Shown here: one piece after another, positions 28,295 to 36,357 of the stretch | Layout: each line of letters opens with the position of its first letter | Position numbering within the stretch: position 1 is the first letter of the stretch | Assembly (NCBI RefSeq): GCF_000423225.1 | Contig: NZ_KE383992.1 | Coordinates: 188,971-252,970 of the forward strand | Direction of reading: 5' to 3' | Source of the DNA: Kaistia adipata DSM 17808 | Lineage (GTDB): Bacteria > Pseudomonadota > Alphaproteobacteria > Rhizobiales > Kaistiaceae | DNA: 64,000 bases | Position numbers and translations under genes: made by a program | The notes under the pieces: generated by a model | The model's input: the letters and a program-made list of their open reading frames with translations, nothing else | The model's database searches: none | Told to the model about the DNA's origin: nothing

Positions 28295-29049
28295 GCCGCC
28301 TCATCGGCCCGGCGGCGCGGCTCTCGGCGCTCGCCCTGCTGCTGGCGCTCGTGCTGCGGCCGGACTGGTTCGAGCCGATCCTGAAACCGTTCACCGAGAA
28401 CAACGCACCGGCGATCTATACGCAGTCGAGCCTGCTCAGCCTGACGCTCGCCCATCTCGGCCTCGTCGCTGTGGCGAGCGTCATCGGCACGGCGCTGGCG
28501 CTCGTCATGGGCGTGTTCGTGACCCGACCGATGGGGGCGGAGTTCCTGCCGCTGTCGAGGAGCCTCGTCAATATCGGCCAGACCTTTCCGCCGGTCGCCG
28601 TGCTGGCGCTCGCCGTGCCGGTCGTTGGCTTCGGATTGAAGCCGACCCTGATCGCGCTCGTGCTCTACGGACTGCTGCCGATCTTCGAGAACACGATCAC
28701 CGGTTTGAAGGAAGTGCCGGAAAACGTCGTCGAGGCGGCGCGCGGCATGGGCCTGTCGCCGCAGCAGCAGCTCTTTCGCGTCGAGCTGCCGCTGGCGCTG
28801 CCCGTCATCCTCGCCGGCATCCGCCTCTCGGTCGTCATCAACATGGGCACGGCGACGATCGGCTCGACGGTGGCGGCCAAGGGCCTTGGCGAGGTGATCA
28901 TCGCCGGGCTGCTGACCTCCAACACCGCCTTCATCCTGCAGGGCGGCATCATCGTCGCGCTGCTCGCCGTGCTGCTCTACGACGCGCTGTCCATCCTCGA
29001 GAACCGCATCGCCAAGCGCACCGGCCGGCTGGCGGAGGTGGCGGGATGA
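28291..29049 (+). CDS. Betaine-type ABC permease, YehW-like
   Basis: The 252-residue protein has six membrane segments and the loop LKEVPENVVEAARGMGLSPQQQLFRVELPLALP that couples to the ATPase. It is a short paralogue of the YehY-like permease and forms the second half of the channel. The GTG start overlaps the ATPase stop codon. It is the last gene before a 514-base repeat-filled gap, so transcription of the downstream hydrolase genes may need a second promoter. Confidence 0.92.
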   Translation: MSRLIGPAARLSALALLLALVLRPDWFEPILKPFTENNAPAIYTQSSLLSLTLAHLGLVAVASVIGTALALVMGVFVTRPMGAEFLPLSRSLVNIGQTFPPVAVLALAVPVVGFGLKPTLIALVLYGLLPIFENTITGLKEVPENVVEAARGMGLSPQQQLFRVELPLALPVILAGIRLSVVINMGTATIGSTVAAKGLGEVIIAGLLTSNTAFILQGGIIVALLAVLLYDALSILENRIAKRTGRLAEVAG

Positions 29050-29563
29050 CTTCGTTCGCCGAACCGTCATCCCTGGAGGTCTCAGGCGCCGTCCCTTCCC
29101 CTCTCCCATGGGGAGAGGTCGACGGCCGCAGGCCGGCGGGTGAGGGGTTGTGGCCTCACCGGAGAGTTCCCTACCCCCTCACCCGGAGCTTCGCTCCGAC
29201 CTCTCCCCATGGGAGAGGTGAAGGAGCCGGAGCAAACTCCCTCTCCCGCCCGCGGGAGAAGGTTGGGGTGAGGGCCATTCCAAACGCACAATCCGTCATC
29301 CCGGCGAAGGCCGGGATCCATCGGCCGGAAGCCAACCACCTCGGACGGTGTTCATGGGCCCCGGCCTTCGCCGGGGCGACGGGTGCATGGGAAGCGCCGT
29401 GCGTCCTTCGAGACGGCCCTTCGGGCGCTCCTCAGGATGTTGAGAGCGGGGATCCATATCGGCCTTGCGAAGTCAGAAAACACAAACCTCAACATGCTGA
29501 GGAGCGGCCGACGGCCGCGTCTCGAAGCACGCGCTCGTCTCGATATAGCCCCCGGGTGACGCC
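29050..29563. repeat. Intergenic mosaic of palindromic repeats inside the island
   Basis: This gap holds no convincing gene. From left to right it contains family A (29097-29223), a related CTCTCCCGCC..GAGGG fold (29239-29274), and family B palindromes at 29293-29322 (GTCATCCCGGCGAAGGCCGG) and 29354-29382. An inverted family C pair follows at 29403-29443 and 29486-29531. It separates the lyase-transporter half of the island from the hydrolase half. Confidence 0.85.
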
Positions 29564-30937
29564 ATGAGCGATTTCGACCTCGTTCTCTCCGGCACCGTCG
29601 TCACCGCCGACCGCGTCCTTGCCGGCGGCTTCGTCGCCGCGCGCGACGGCAAGATCGCGCTCGTCGGCCAGGGTGTGGCGCCGGCGGCGCGCGAGCGGCA
29701 CCTTCTGGGCGAGGCGCTGATCCTGCCCGGCGCGATCGACGCGCAGGTGCATTCGCTGAGCCAGAGGGACCAGGAGGATTTCGTCTGGTCGACCCGCTCG
29801 GCCGCCGCCGGCGGCGTCACCACCATCGTCGACATGCCCTATGACGAGGGCAACCTCGTCTGCTCCGCCGAGGCGGTCGCGAGAAAGGTGGCCCATGCCG
29901 GCCCGCAGGCGCGCGTCGACTTCGCGCTCTACGGCACCATCGATCCCGAGGAAGGCCCGGCACGCATCGCCGAAATGGTCGCGGCCGGCGTCGCGGCGTT
30001 CAAGTTCTCGACCTTCGGCACGGATCCGAAGCGCTTTCCCCGCATCGCGCCGGCCCTGCTCGCCGACTGCTTCGCCGCAATCGCACCGACCGGGCTCACG
30101 GCCGGCGTGCACAACGAGATCCACGAAGCGGTCGACGCCCATATGGTCCGCCTCCGCGCCTCCGGCGTCACCGACTGGCGCGCGCATGGCCTGTCGCGGC
30201 CACCGCTGACCGAGCTGCTCGCCGATGTCGAAATCTACGAGACCGGCGCGCTCACCGGCTGCCCCGCGCATGTCGTGCATTCGTCGCTGGCGCGCGGGGC
30301 CGAGCTCGCGGCGCGCTACCGCGCCGAGGGCTTCGCGACGACCGTCGAGGTCTGCATCCACTACCTGACGCTCGACGAGGAGAACGACGTCCGCCGTCTC
30401 GGCGGCAAGGCGAAGATAAACCCGCCGATTCGCTCGCGCGCGGAGGTCGAGGCGCTCTGGCGCCAGGTCGCGCTCGGCCATGTCACCCTCGTCTCGACCG
30501 ACCATGTCTCCTGGTCGGAGGACCGCAAGACCAGGCCCGCCATGCTCGACAATGCCTCGGGCGTGCCGGGGCTCGAGGTGATGGTGCCGCTGTTCGTCAA
30601 GGGCGCGCTGGAGCGCGGCATCCCGCTCACCGCCGCCGCGCGCCTGATGGCGGCAAACCCGGCCAGGCATTTCCGCATCGACCACGAGAAGGGCGCGCTC
30701 GAGGTCGGCAAGGACGCCGACATCGTCGTACTGACGCCGGAGCCGCTCCTCTATGACGCAGCGGCAAGTGGGCATAATGTCGTGGGTTGGAGCCCCTATA
30801 ACGGCATGACGCTCCCCTGGCGCGTGAGCAGAACGTTCCTGCGCGGGATCAAGGCCTTCGACGGACGACACGTGCTGGCCGAGCCGGGATCGGGCCGCTT
30901 CGTCCGGCCGCCGGTCACCCTGCCGATCGGACGCTGA
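29564..30937 (+). CDS. Dihydroorotase/hydantoinase-family amidohydrolase
   Basis: The 457-residue protein belongs to the cyclic-amide hydrolases. The metal site begins PGAIDAQVHSLS (Asp59, Gln61, His63), a DxQxH variant of the usual DxHxH. It continues with the lysine expected to be carboxylated (Lys147 in AAFKFSTFG), histidines in CPAHVVHSS and CIHYLTL, and Asp313 in STDHVSW. In the proposed pathway it opens hydantoin-5-propionate to N-carbamoylglutamate. The carbamoylase gene starts 8 bases downstream, a pairing typical of hydantoin utilisation. The replaced histidine suggests a changed metal centre. Confidence 0.85.
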   Translation: MSDFDLVLSGTVVTADRVLAGGFVAARDGKIALVGQGVAPAARERHLLGEALILPGAIDAQVHSLSQRDQEDFVWSTRSAAAGGVTTIVDMPYDEGNLVCSAEAVARKVAHAGPQARVDFALYGTIDPEEGPARIAEMVAAGVAAFKFSTFGTDPKRFPRIAPALLADCFAAIAPTGLTAGVHNEIHEAVDAHMVRLRASGVTDWRAHGLSRPPLTELLADVEIYETGALTGCPAHVVHSSLARGAELAARYRAEGFATTVEVCIHYLTLDEENDVRRLGGKAKINPPIRSRAEVEALWRQVALGHVTLVSTDHVSWSEDRKTRPAMLDNASGVPGLEVMVPLFVKGALERGIPLTAAARLMAANPARHFRIDHEKGALEVGKDADIVVLTPEPLLYDAAASGHNVVGWSPYNGMTLPWRVSRTFLRGIKAFDGRHVLAEPGSGRFVRPPVTLPIGR

Positions 30938-30945
30938 ACCGCATC

Positions 30946-32202
30946 ATGCGCACCAATCTGCCCATCGACGAGACCGGGCTCTGGGACGATCTGATGGCGC
31001 TCGCCGCGCGGACCGAACCCGACCGGCCCTGGACCCGGCGCGCCTTCTCGCCAATGTTCCTCGAGGGTCGCGCCTTCGTCGCCGCGCGCATGCGCGAGGC
31101 CGGCCTCGCCGTCCGCATCGATCCCGCCGGCAACCTGATCGGTCGCCGCGAGGGGCGCCGGGCGGATGCGCGGGCGATCGTGATCGGCTCGCACAGCGAC
31201 ACCGTGCCGGATGGCGGCCGCTTCGACGGCACCGCCGGCGTGATGGCCGGCATCGCCGTCGCCCGCAGCCTGGCCCGGGACGGCCGGGAACTGGACCACG
31301 CCGTCGAGATCATCGACTGCCTGGCCGAGGAGGTCTCGATCTTCGGCCTGTCCTGCATCGGCAGCCGCGCCGTCGCCGGCGCGCTGTCGGCGGAACAGCT
31401 GAACCGGCAGGAGCCGACCGGCGAACGGCTGGCCGCCGCGATCGAGCGGATGGGCGGCAGCATCGACCATCTCGGCGAGGCGCGGCGCACCGACATCGCC
31501 GCCTATCTGGAGCTGCATATCGAGCAGGGGCCGGTGCTCGCCGACCAGCGCCGCGACATCGGCATCGTCACGGCGATCGCCGGCATCACGCGGATCGAGA
31601 TCACCGTCGAGGGCCGCGCCGACCACGCCGGCACGACGCCGATGACGCTCCGCCAGGACGCGCTCGCCGGCGGCGCCGCCGTCGTCACCGCCATCGCCAA
31701 GGATGCGCGCCGCCGCGCCGCCGCCGGCCATGGCCATTTCGTCGCCACGGTGGGCGAATTCCGGATCGAGCCGAACGCGGCCAATGTGGTGCCGGGCCGG
31801 GTCACCATGCTCGTCGACGCGCGCGCCGAGGAGCGCGGCTTCCTCGAGGGCTTCGTCACCGAGCTGCCGCCGCTGCTGCAGCGGGCGCTCGGCGGCACGG
31901 GCACGCGGCTGGCCGATTTCCGCGTCATCTCCGACGCGCTGCCGGCGCTCTCCGATCCGATGCTGCTCGACGTGCTGGAAGGCGCGAGCGACACGCTCGG
32001 CCTCGACGCGATGCGCATGGCGTCCGGCGCCGGCCACGACATGGCCTGGTTCTCGCGCATCGCGCCGGCGGCGATGATCTTCATTCCATCGAAGGACGGC
32101 CGCAGCCACACGCCGGAGGAATGGTCGGAGCCCGGCGAGATCGCCGCCGGCGCCGCCGTGCTGCACGAGGCGCTGCTGCGGCTCGACACGATGCTCGCCT
32201 GA
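30946..32202 (+). CDS. M20 N-carbamoyl-L-amino acid hydrolase
   Basis: The 418-residue protein has all metal and catalytic residues of the HyuC/allantoate amidohydrolase group: GSHSDTV (His83), GRFDGTAG (Asp94), CLAEEVS (Glu128 and Glu129), LELHIEQGP and SGAGHDMAWFS, with the dimerisation lid starting at GRADHAGTTPM. In this context the likely substrate is N-carbamoyl-L-glutamate, giving glutamate, ammonia and carbon dioxide as the last step of ergothioneine breakdown. Allantoate or ureidoglycolate would be the alternatives, but no allantoin genes lie nearby. Confidence 0.9.
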   Translation: MRTNLPIDETGLWDDLMALAARTEPDRPWTRRAFSPMFLEGRAFVAARMREAGLAVRIDPAGNLIGRREGRRADARAIVIGSHSDTVPDGGRFDGTAGVMAGIAVARSLARDGRELDHAVEIIDCLAEEVSIFGLSCIGSRAVAGALSAEQLNRQEPTGERLAAAIERMGGSIDHLGEARRTDIAAYLELHIEQGPVLADQRRDIGIVTAIAGITRIEITVEGRADHAGTTPMTLRQDALAGGAAVVTAIAKDARRRAAAGHGHFVATVGEFRIEPNAANVVPGRVTMLVDARAEERGFLEGFVTELPPLLQRALGGTGTRLADFRVISDALPALSDPMLLDVLEGASDTLGLDAMRMASGAGHDMAWFSRIAPAAMIFIPSKDGRSHTPEEWSEPGEIAAGAAVLHEALLRLDTMLA

Positions 32203-32252
32203 GACCGAACCGGAATGCCTCGCTCGAACCGCTCCTGAAAGGAACCGCCATC

Positions 32253-33389
32253 ATGGGCCGCATACTGACCGAGAGGGACGTCGAGGCCGCCGTGCGGGGT
32301 GGCTCGGTCTATGCGGCGGGCGGCGGCGGTTGGGCCGACCATGGCCGCATGCTCGGCCTCGCCGCGGTCCGCATCGGCCGGCCCGAGCTGGTCTCGATCG
32401 AGGAACTGGAAAAGGACGACTGGGTGGCGACGGCGGCGGCGATCGGCGCGCCGGCCGGCACCACGGCGTGGGAGATGCAGGGCGTCGACTATGTCCACGC
32501 CGTGCGGCTGCTGCAGGAGGCGCTGGGCGAGCCGATCGCGGCGCTGATGGTCGGCCAGAACGGCCGCTCCTCGACGCTGAACGGCTGGCTGCCCTCGGCC
32601 GTCCTCGGCACCAAGGTGCTCGACGCGGTCGGCGACGTGCGCGCCCATCCGACCGGTGACATGGGCTCGATCGGCCTCGCCGCCTCGCCGGAGGCGACCA
32701 TCCAGACGGCGGTCGGGGGAAACAGGGCCGAGAACCGCTACATCGAGCTGGTGGTGCGCGGCGCCACCGCCAAGGTCTCGCCCGTGCTCCGGACGGCTTC
32801 CGACATGTCGGGCGGCTTCATCGCCTCGGCCCGCAACCCGGTCCGCGCCAGCTATGTGAAGAAGAACGCGGCGCTCGGCGGCATCTCGATGGCGCTGGCG
32901 CTCGGCGAGGCGATCCTCGCGGCGGAGGGCAAGGGCGCCGGCAAGGGGTCGGCGAGCGCCGTGATCGACGCGATCTGCAGGGTGACGGGCGGGACAATCG
33001 CCGTCTCGGGCCGGATCGCGAAAAAGGACGTCGTCTACACCAACTCCGCCTTCGACATTGGTCAGGTGGTGATCGGCAGCGGCGCCAAGGCAACGACGCT
33101 GCACGTCATGAACGAATACATGGCGATCGACGACGCCGACGGCGGCCGCCTCGCCACCTTCCCGGACGTGATCACCACGCTCGACAAGGACGGCGAGCCG
33201 CTCTCGGTCGGGCAGCTCCATGTCGGCATGACGGTGCATGTGCTGCATGTGCCGAAGGCGATCATCCCGCTCTCGGCCGGCGTGCTCGATCCCTCCGTCT
33301 ACCCGCCGGTCGAGGCGGCGATGGGCATCGAGATCGCCCGCTATATCTTCGAGGAAGCGACGAAGAAGAAGCGGAAGGGCAAGAAGTGA
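32253..33389 (+). CDS. DUF917 protein, putative thiohydantoin desulfhydrase
   Basis: DUF917 enzymes include the desulfurase that acts on (S-methyl) thiohydantoins in ergothioneine breakdown. The 378-residue product starts MGRILTERDVEAAVRGGSVYA with the glycine cluster AAGGGGWADHG and has the typical family course through HPTGDMGSIG and VLHVPKAIIPLS. The predicted step converts 3-(5-oxo-2-thioxoimidazolidin-4-yl)propionate to hydantoin-5-propionate and sulfide. The ATG at 32253 follows GAAAGGA. The stop overlaps the urocanase homologue by one base, coupling consecutive pathway steps. Confidence 0.85.
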   Translation: MGRILTERDVEAAVRGGSVYAAGGGGWADHGRMLGLAAVRIGRPELVSIEELEKDDWVATAAAIGAPAGTTAWEMQGVDYVHAVRLLQEALGEPIAALMVGQNGRSSTLNGWLPSAVLGTKVLDAVGDVRAHPTGDMGSIGLAASPEATIQTAVGGNRAENRYIELVVRGATAKVSPVLRTASDMSGGFIASARNPVRASYVKKNAALGGISMALALGEAILAAEGKGAGKGSASAVIDAICRVTGGTIAVSGRIAKKDVVYTNSAFDIGQVVIGSGAKATTLHVMNEYMAIDDADGGRLATFPDVITTLDKDGEPLSVGQLHVGMTVHVLHVPKAIIPLSAGVLDPSVYPPVEAAMGIEIARYIFEEATKKKRKGKK

Positions 33390-35059
33390 TGCAGCACCCG
33401 CGCTATCCCGTCACCTCCGGCACGACGCTCCGCTGCAAGGGCTGGCGGCAGGAGGGGCTGCTGCGGCTTCTGGAAAACGTGCTCTCGGTCGGCGAGGACC
33501 CGGACGGGCTCGTCGTCTACGCAGCCCTCGGCAAGGCGGCGCGCAACTGGGCGGCGCATGACGCGATCGTCGACGCGCTGATGACGATGGACGAGGACGA
33601 GACGCTGGTCGTCCAGTCCGGCAAGCCGATCGGACTGCTGAGGACGCAGGTGCAGGCGCCCATCGTCATCATGGCCAACTGCAACATCGTCGGCCAATGG
33701 GCGAAGGCGGAATATTTCTACGAGCTGGAGAAGAAGGGGCTGATCTGCTGGGGCGGGCTGACGGCCGGCGCCTGGCAATATATCGGCAGCCAGGGCGTCA
33801 TCCAGGGCACCTACGAGATCTTCATGCGAATCGCCGAACGGCACTTTGGCGGCGATCTCGCCGGGCGCTTCATCCTCTCGGCCGGGCTCGGCGGCATGGG
33901 CGGCTCGCAGCCGCTCGCCGGCCGCATGGCCAACGCCGCCATCCTCGTCGTCGACGTCGATCCGGAGCGGGCGGCGAAGCGCAAGGCGATCGGCTATGTC
34001 GACGAGATCGCGCCCGACCTCGACACGGCGCTGCAGCGGATTGCGCACGCCCGCCACCACCGCGAGGCGCTCTCCGTCGCCCTCGTCGGCAACGCCGCCG
34101 AGATCTACCCCGAGATCGTCCGGCGCGGCATCTATCCCGACATCGTCACCGACCAGACCTCGGCGCACGACCTCGTCTATGGCTATGTGCCGGCCGGGTT
34201 GCCGCTCGCCGAGGTGCGGGCGCTGCGCCAGTCGGACCCGGCCAGGCTGATGGCGCTGTCGCGCGCGTCGATCGTCCCGCATGTCGAGGCGATGCTCGAT
34301 TTCCAGCGCCACGGCTCGGTGGTGTTCGACAATGGCAACCTGATCCGCACCCAGGCGAAGGCGGCCGGCGTCGCGAACGCCTTCGACATCCCGATCTTCA
34401 CCGAGGCGTATCTGCGGCCGCTGTTCGCCCGCGCCATCGGGCCGTTCCGCTGGATGGCGCTCACCAACGATCCCGAGGACATCCGCCGCATCGACGAGCG
34501 CGTGCTGAACCTCTTTCCCGACGACCGCATCGTCGCCAACTGGATCCGCCTGGCGCGCCAGAACGTGCCGTTCGAGGGGCTGCCGGCCCGCATCGCCTGG
34601 CTCGGCCATGGCGCGCGGACGGAACTGGCACTCGCCGTCAACGAAATGGTGGCGTCGGGCGAGCTCACCGGGCCGATCGCGTTTTCGCGCGATCACCTCG
34701 ACGCCGGCGCGATGGCGCATCCGAACATCATGACGGAGAATCTCCACGACGGCTCCGACGCCATCGCCGACTGGCCGCTGCTCGACGCCATGGCGCTCTC
34801 CGCCTCCGGCGCCGACCTGGTCACGGTGCATTCGGGCGGCGGCGGCTATGCCGGCTACATGACCTCGGCCGGCGTCACGCTCGTCGCCGACGGCACGCCG
34901 GAAGCCGCCGAACGTCTGGAGCGGGCGCTCACCAACGACACCTCGCTCGGCGTCATGCGCTACGCCGATGCCGGCTACGCGGACGCGCTCGACGAAGCGG
35001 AAAGGAAGGGCATCCAGCGCTTCGACGTGCCGTCCGAGCCGGTGGTCCGCCGGGGCTGA
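33389..35059 (+). CDS. Urocanase family protein, putative thiourocanate hydratase
   Basis: The 556-residue product is a clear urocanase homologue with GLGGMGGSQPLAG and the NAD-binding core. Urocanase adds water to urocanate using NAD as electrophile. The family signature FQGLPxRIC reads FEGLPARIAW here, with Ala403 in place of the active-site-region cysteine. No hutI, hutG or true hutH is present, so a histidine route cannot be completed. Next to a desulfhydrase and an MIO-less lyase, the substrate is probably thiourocanate. The ATG overlaps the desulfhydrase TGA; a GTG one codon upstream is less likely. Confidence 0.85.
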   Translation: MQHPRYPVTSGTTLRCKGWRQEGLLRLLENVLSVGEDPDGLVVYAALGKAARNWAAHDAIVDALMTMDEDETLVVQSGKPIGLLRTQVQAPIVIMANCNIVGQWAKAEYFYELEKKGLICWGGLTAGAWQYIGSQGVIQGTYEIFMRIAERHFGGDLAGRFILSAGLGGMGGSQPLAGRMANAAILVVDVDPERAAKRKAIGYVDEIAPDLDTALQRIAHARHHREALSVALVGNAAEIYPEIVRRGIYPDIVTDQTSAHDLVYGYVPAGLPLAEVRALRQSDPARLMALSRASIVPHVEAMLDFQRHGSVVFDNGNLIRTQAKAAGVANAFDIPIFTEAYLRPLFARAIGPFRWMALTNDPEDIRRIDERVLNLFPDDRIVANWIRLARQNVPFEGLPARIAWLGHGARTELALAVNEMVASGELTGPIAFSRDHLDAGAMAHPNIMTENLHDGSDAIADWPLLDAMALSASGADLVTVHSGGGGYAGYMTSAGVTLVADGTPEAAERLERALTNDTSLGVMRYADAGYADALDEAERKGIQRFDVPSEPVVRRG

Positions 35060-35063
35060 GGCG

Positions 35064-35169
35064 CTAGAGCCTTTCATCGTTTCATGGAAACGACGAAAGC
35101 TCTAACTATTTGCGTTGTCGCGTTTTTTTTGACGCGAACCGGTATCCACTTCGCTTGAAAACGCGCTAG
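35064..35169 (+). repeat. Family E gene-end repeat, copy 3
   Basis: This copy runs from CTAGAGCCTTTCATCGTTTC through ACGCGAACCGGTATCCACTT to GAAAACGCGCTAG. It fills the gap between the convergent urocanase-like and FkbM genes, and its right edge supplies the TAG stop of the FkbM gene on the reverse strand. It also contains a T-rich run that could help terminate transcription. Confidence 0.8.
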
Positions 35170-36044
35170 ATCGTGCCGTTCACCAGCCGGTAGCGCGGCG
35201 CGCTCGCGCAGAGCGCGGCGACCCGTTCGGCGTCGCGCACGAAAATCGTGTTGTCGCCACCGGATCCGGCTTTGCCGAGGCGGCGCGCAAACGGGTCATA
35301 ACCGGCCGGCACGAAGCCGAAGCGCTCGAGAAACGCGAAGATCTCGCGCCCGTCGACGCCGTAGCGTGCGCCCGATCCGTTGGTTTCTACCACCAGCGCC
35401 AGCAGGTCCGGGTCGGCCAAGGCCGCCGCCGACGCGCCGCGCAGCACCGGCAATTCGTAGCCCTCGACGTCGATCTTGATCAGCTGCGGCCGCCTTCCGT
35501 CGAGGATGGTATCGAGCGGTTTCACCTCGACCGCGATGGACGACTCGCCTGCCTCGTCCTCGACGACGTGGTTCATGGTGTCGTGCGCGGCGGTGAAGCG
35601 CAGCGTCCCCGCCTGATCACCGACGCCGCCATGAAAGCGCGCGACGCGGTCGCCGAAGCCGTTCAGGTCGATATTGGCGGCGAGGCGGAAAAAGGTGGCG
35701 GGGATCGGCTCGATCGCCACGACGTCGGCGCCCGTCGCCGCCGCCAGGATCGTGTAGCTACCGATATTGGCGCCGACATCGACGAACAGCGCGCCCGGCC
35801 GCAGCATGTGCAGCACGAAGGCCATCTCGGCAGGTTCGTGCAGCCCGCAATACCAGTTGCCGGTGGCGCCGGTCATGCCATGGCGCGTCAGCAGTACCGT
35901 ATCGTCGACGAAGGGCAAGGCGATGCCGGCGGGCATCGCGCGCGCGGCGATCTGCCAGCGGATCAGCCGGGCCAGCGCCGCGCCACGCGCCGGCCGGTTG
36001 AGCGGATGATTGAGGATCCCTTTCAGAACGCGCAGCGCACCCAT
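35166..36044 (-). CDS. FkbM family SAM-dependent methyltransferase
   Basis: The 292-residue protein has the SAM-binding motif ALFVDVGANIGSYTI, the acidic loop VVAIEPIPATF, and the FkbM hallmark KIDVEGYELPVLRGA. Members methylate sugar hydroxyls of polysaccharides or secondary metabolites. No glycosyltransferase or sugar-nucleotide genes flank it, so its target cannot be named. The start MGALRVLKGILNH at 36044 has a distant GAGGG site; an upstream start would add an unconserved, low-complexity stretch. Confidence 0.85.
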   Translation of the reverse strand: MGALRVLKGILNHPLNRPARGAALARLIRWQIAARAMPAGIALPFVDDTVLLTRHGMTGATGNWYCGLHEPAEMAFVLHMLRPGALFVDVGANIGSYTILAAATGADVVAIEPIPATFFRLAANIDLNGFGDRVARFHGGVGDQAGTLRFTAAHDTMNHVVEDEAGESSIAVEVKPLDTILDGRRPQLIKIDVEGYELPVLRGASAAALADPDLLALVVETNGSGARYGVDGREIFAFLERFGFVPAGYDPFARRLGKAGSGGDNTIFVRDAERVAALCASAPRYRLVNGTI

Positions 36045-36357
36045 CGGCCGTCCAGCCCTCGATGTCGGGGAGGACGAGATTAGCAGGCCGGCGGCGGCTG
36101 TCGTTCCGCCGAGAGGCGAGGCCGGCACGGCAATAGGTCGGGGGCCGGCTACGCCGCAAGGAGGAGGCCGGTCGCCAGGCCGTGGACGGCAATGGCGCGG
36201 TTCGGCTGGAGCTCCGGCAGCGAATCCATGGATCCCCGCCTTCGCGGGGATGACGGCGGAGCGTGGGCGTACGCCGGAGCTCGGGCCTGCGCCGAAACGC
36301 GGGAGAGCGGCGGCAGCGCGGACGGCGCCGCCGCTCGATTCGGAGGGTGGCCAGGCC
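36045..36357. other. Gene-free gap with one family B palindrome
   Basis: The interval between the FkbM gene and the end of the nucleoside hydrolase gene contains one short palindrome at 36227-36256 (GGATCCCCGCCTTCGCGGGG). I see no gene, RNA or convincing promoter in the rest. Confidence 0.6.

Noticed and set aside
29097-29531. CRISPR array
   Set aside because: The repeats are of several unrelated palindromic families, without regular spacing or unique spacers, and no cas gene is near.
29050-29563. Insertion sequence remnant between island halves
   Set aside because: No transposase fragment or target-site duplication is visible; the gap is fully explained by short palindromic elements.
23415-35059. 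Histidine utilisation (hut) operon
   Set aside because: The lyase lacks MIO, hutI and hutG are missing, and a DUF917 desulfhydrase plus hydantoin-type hydrolases are present, which histidine breakdown does not need.
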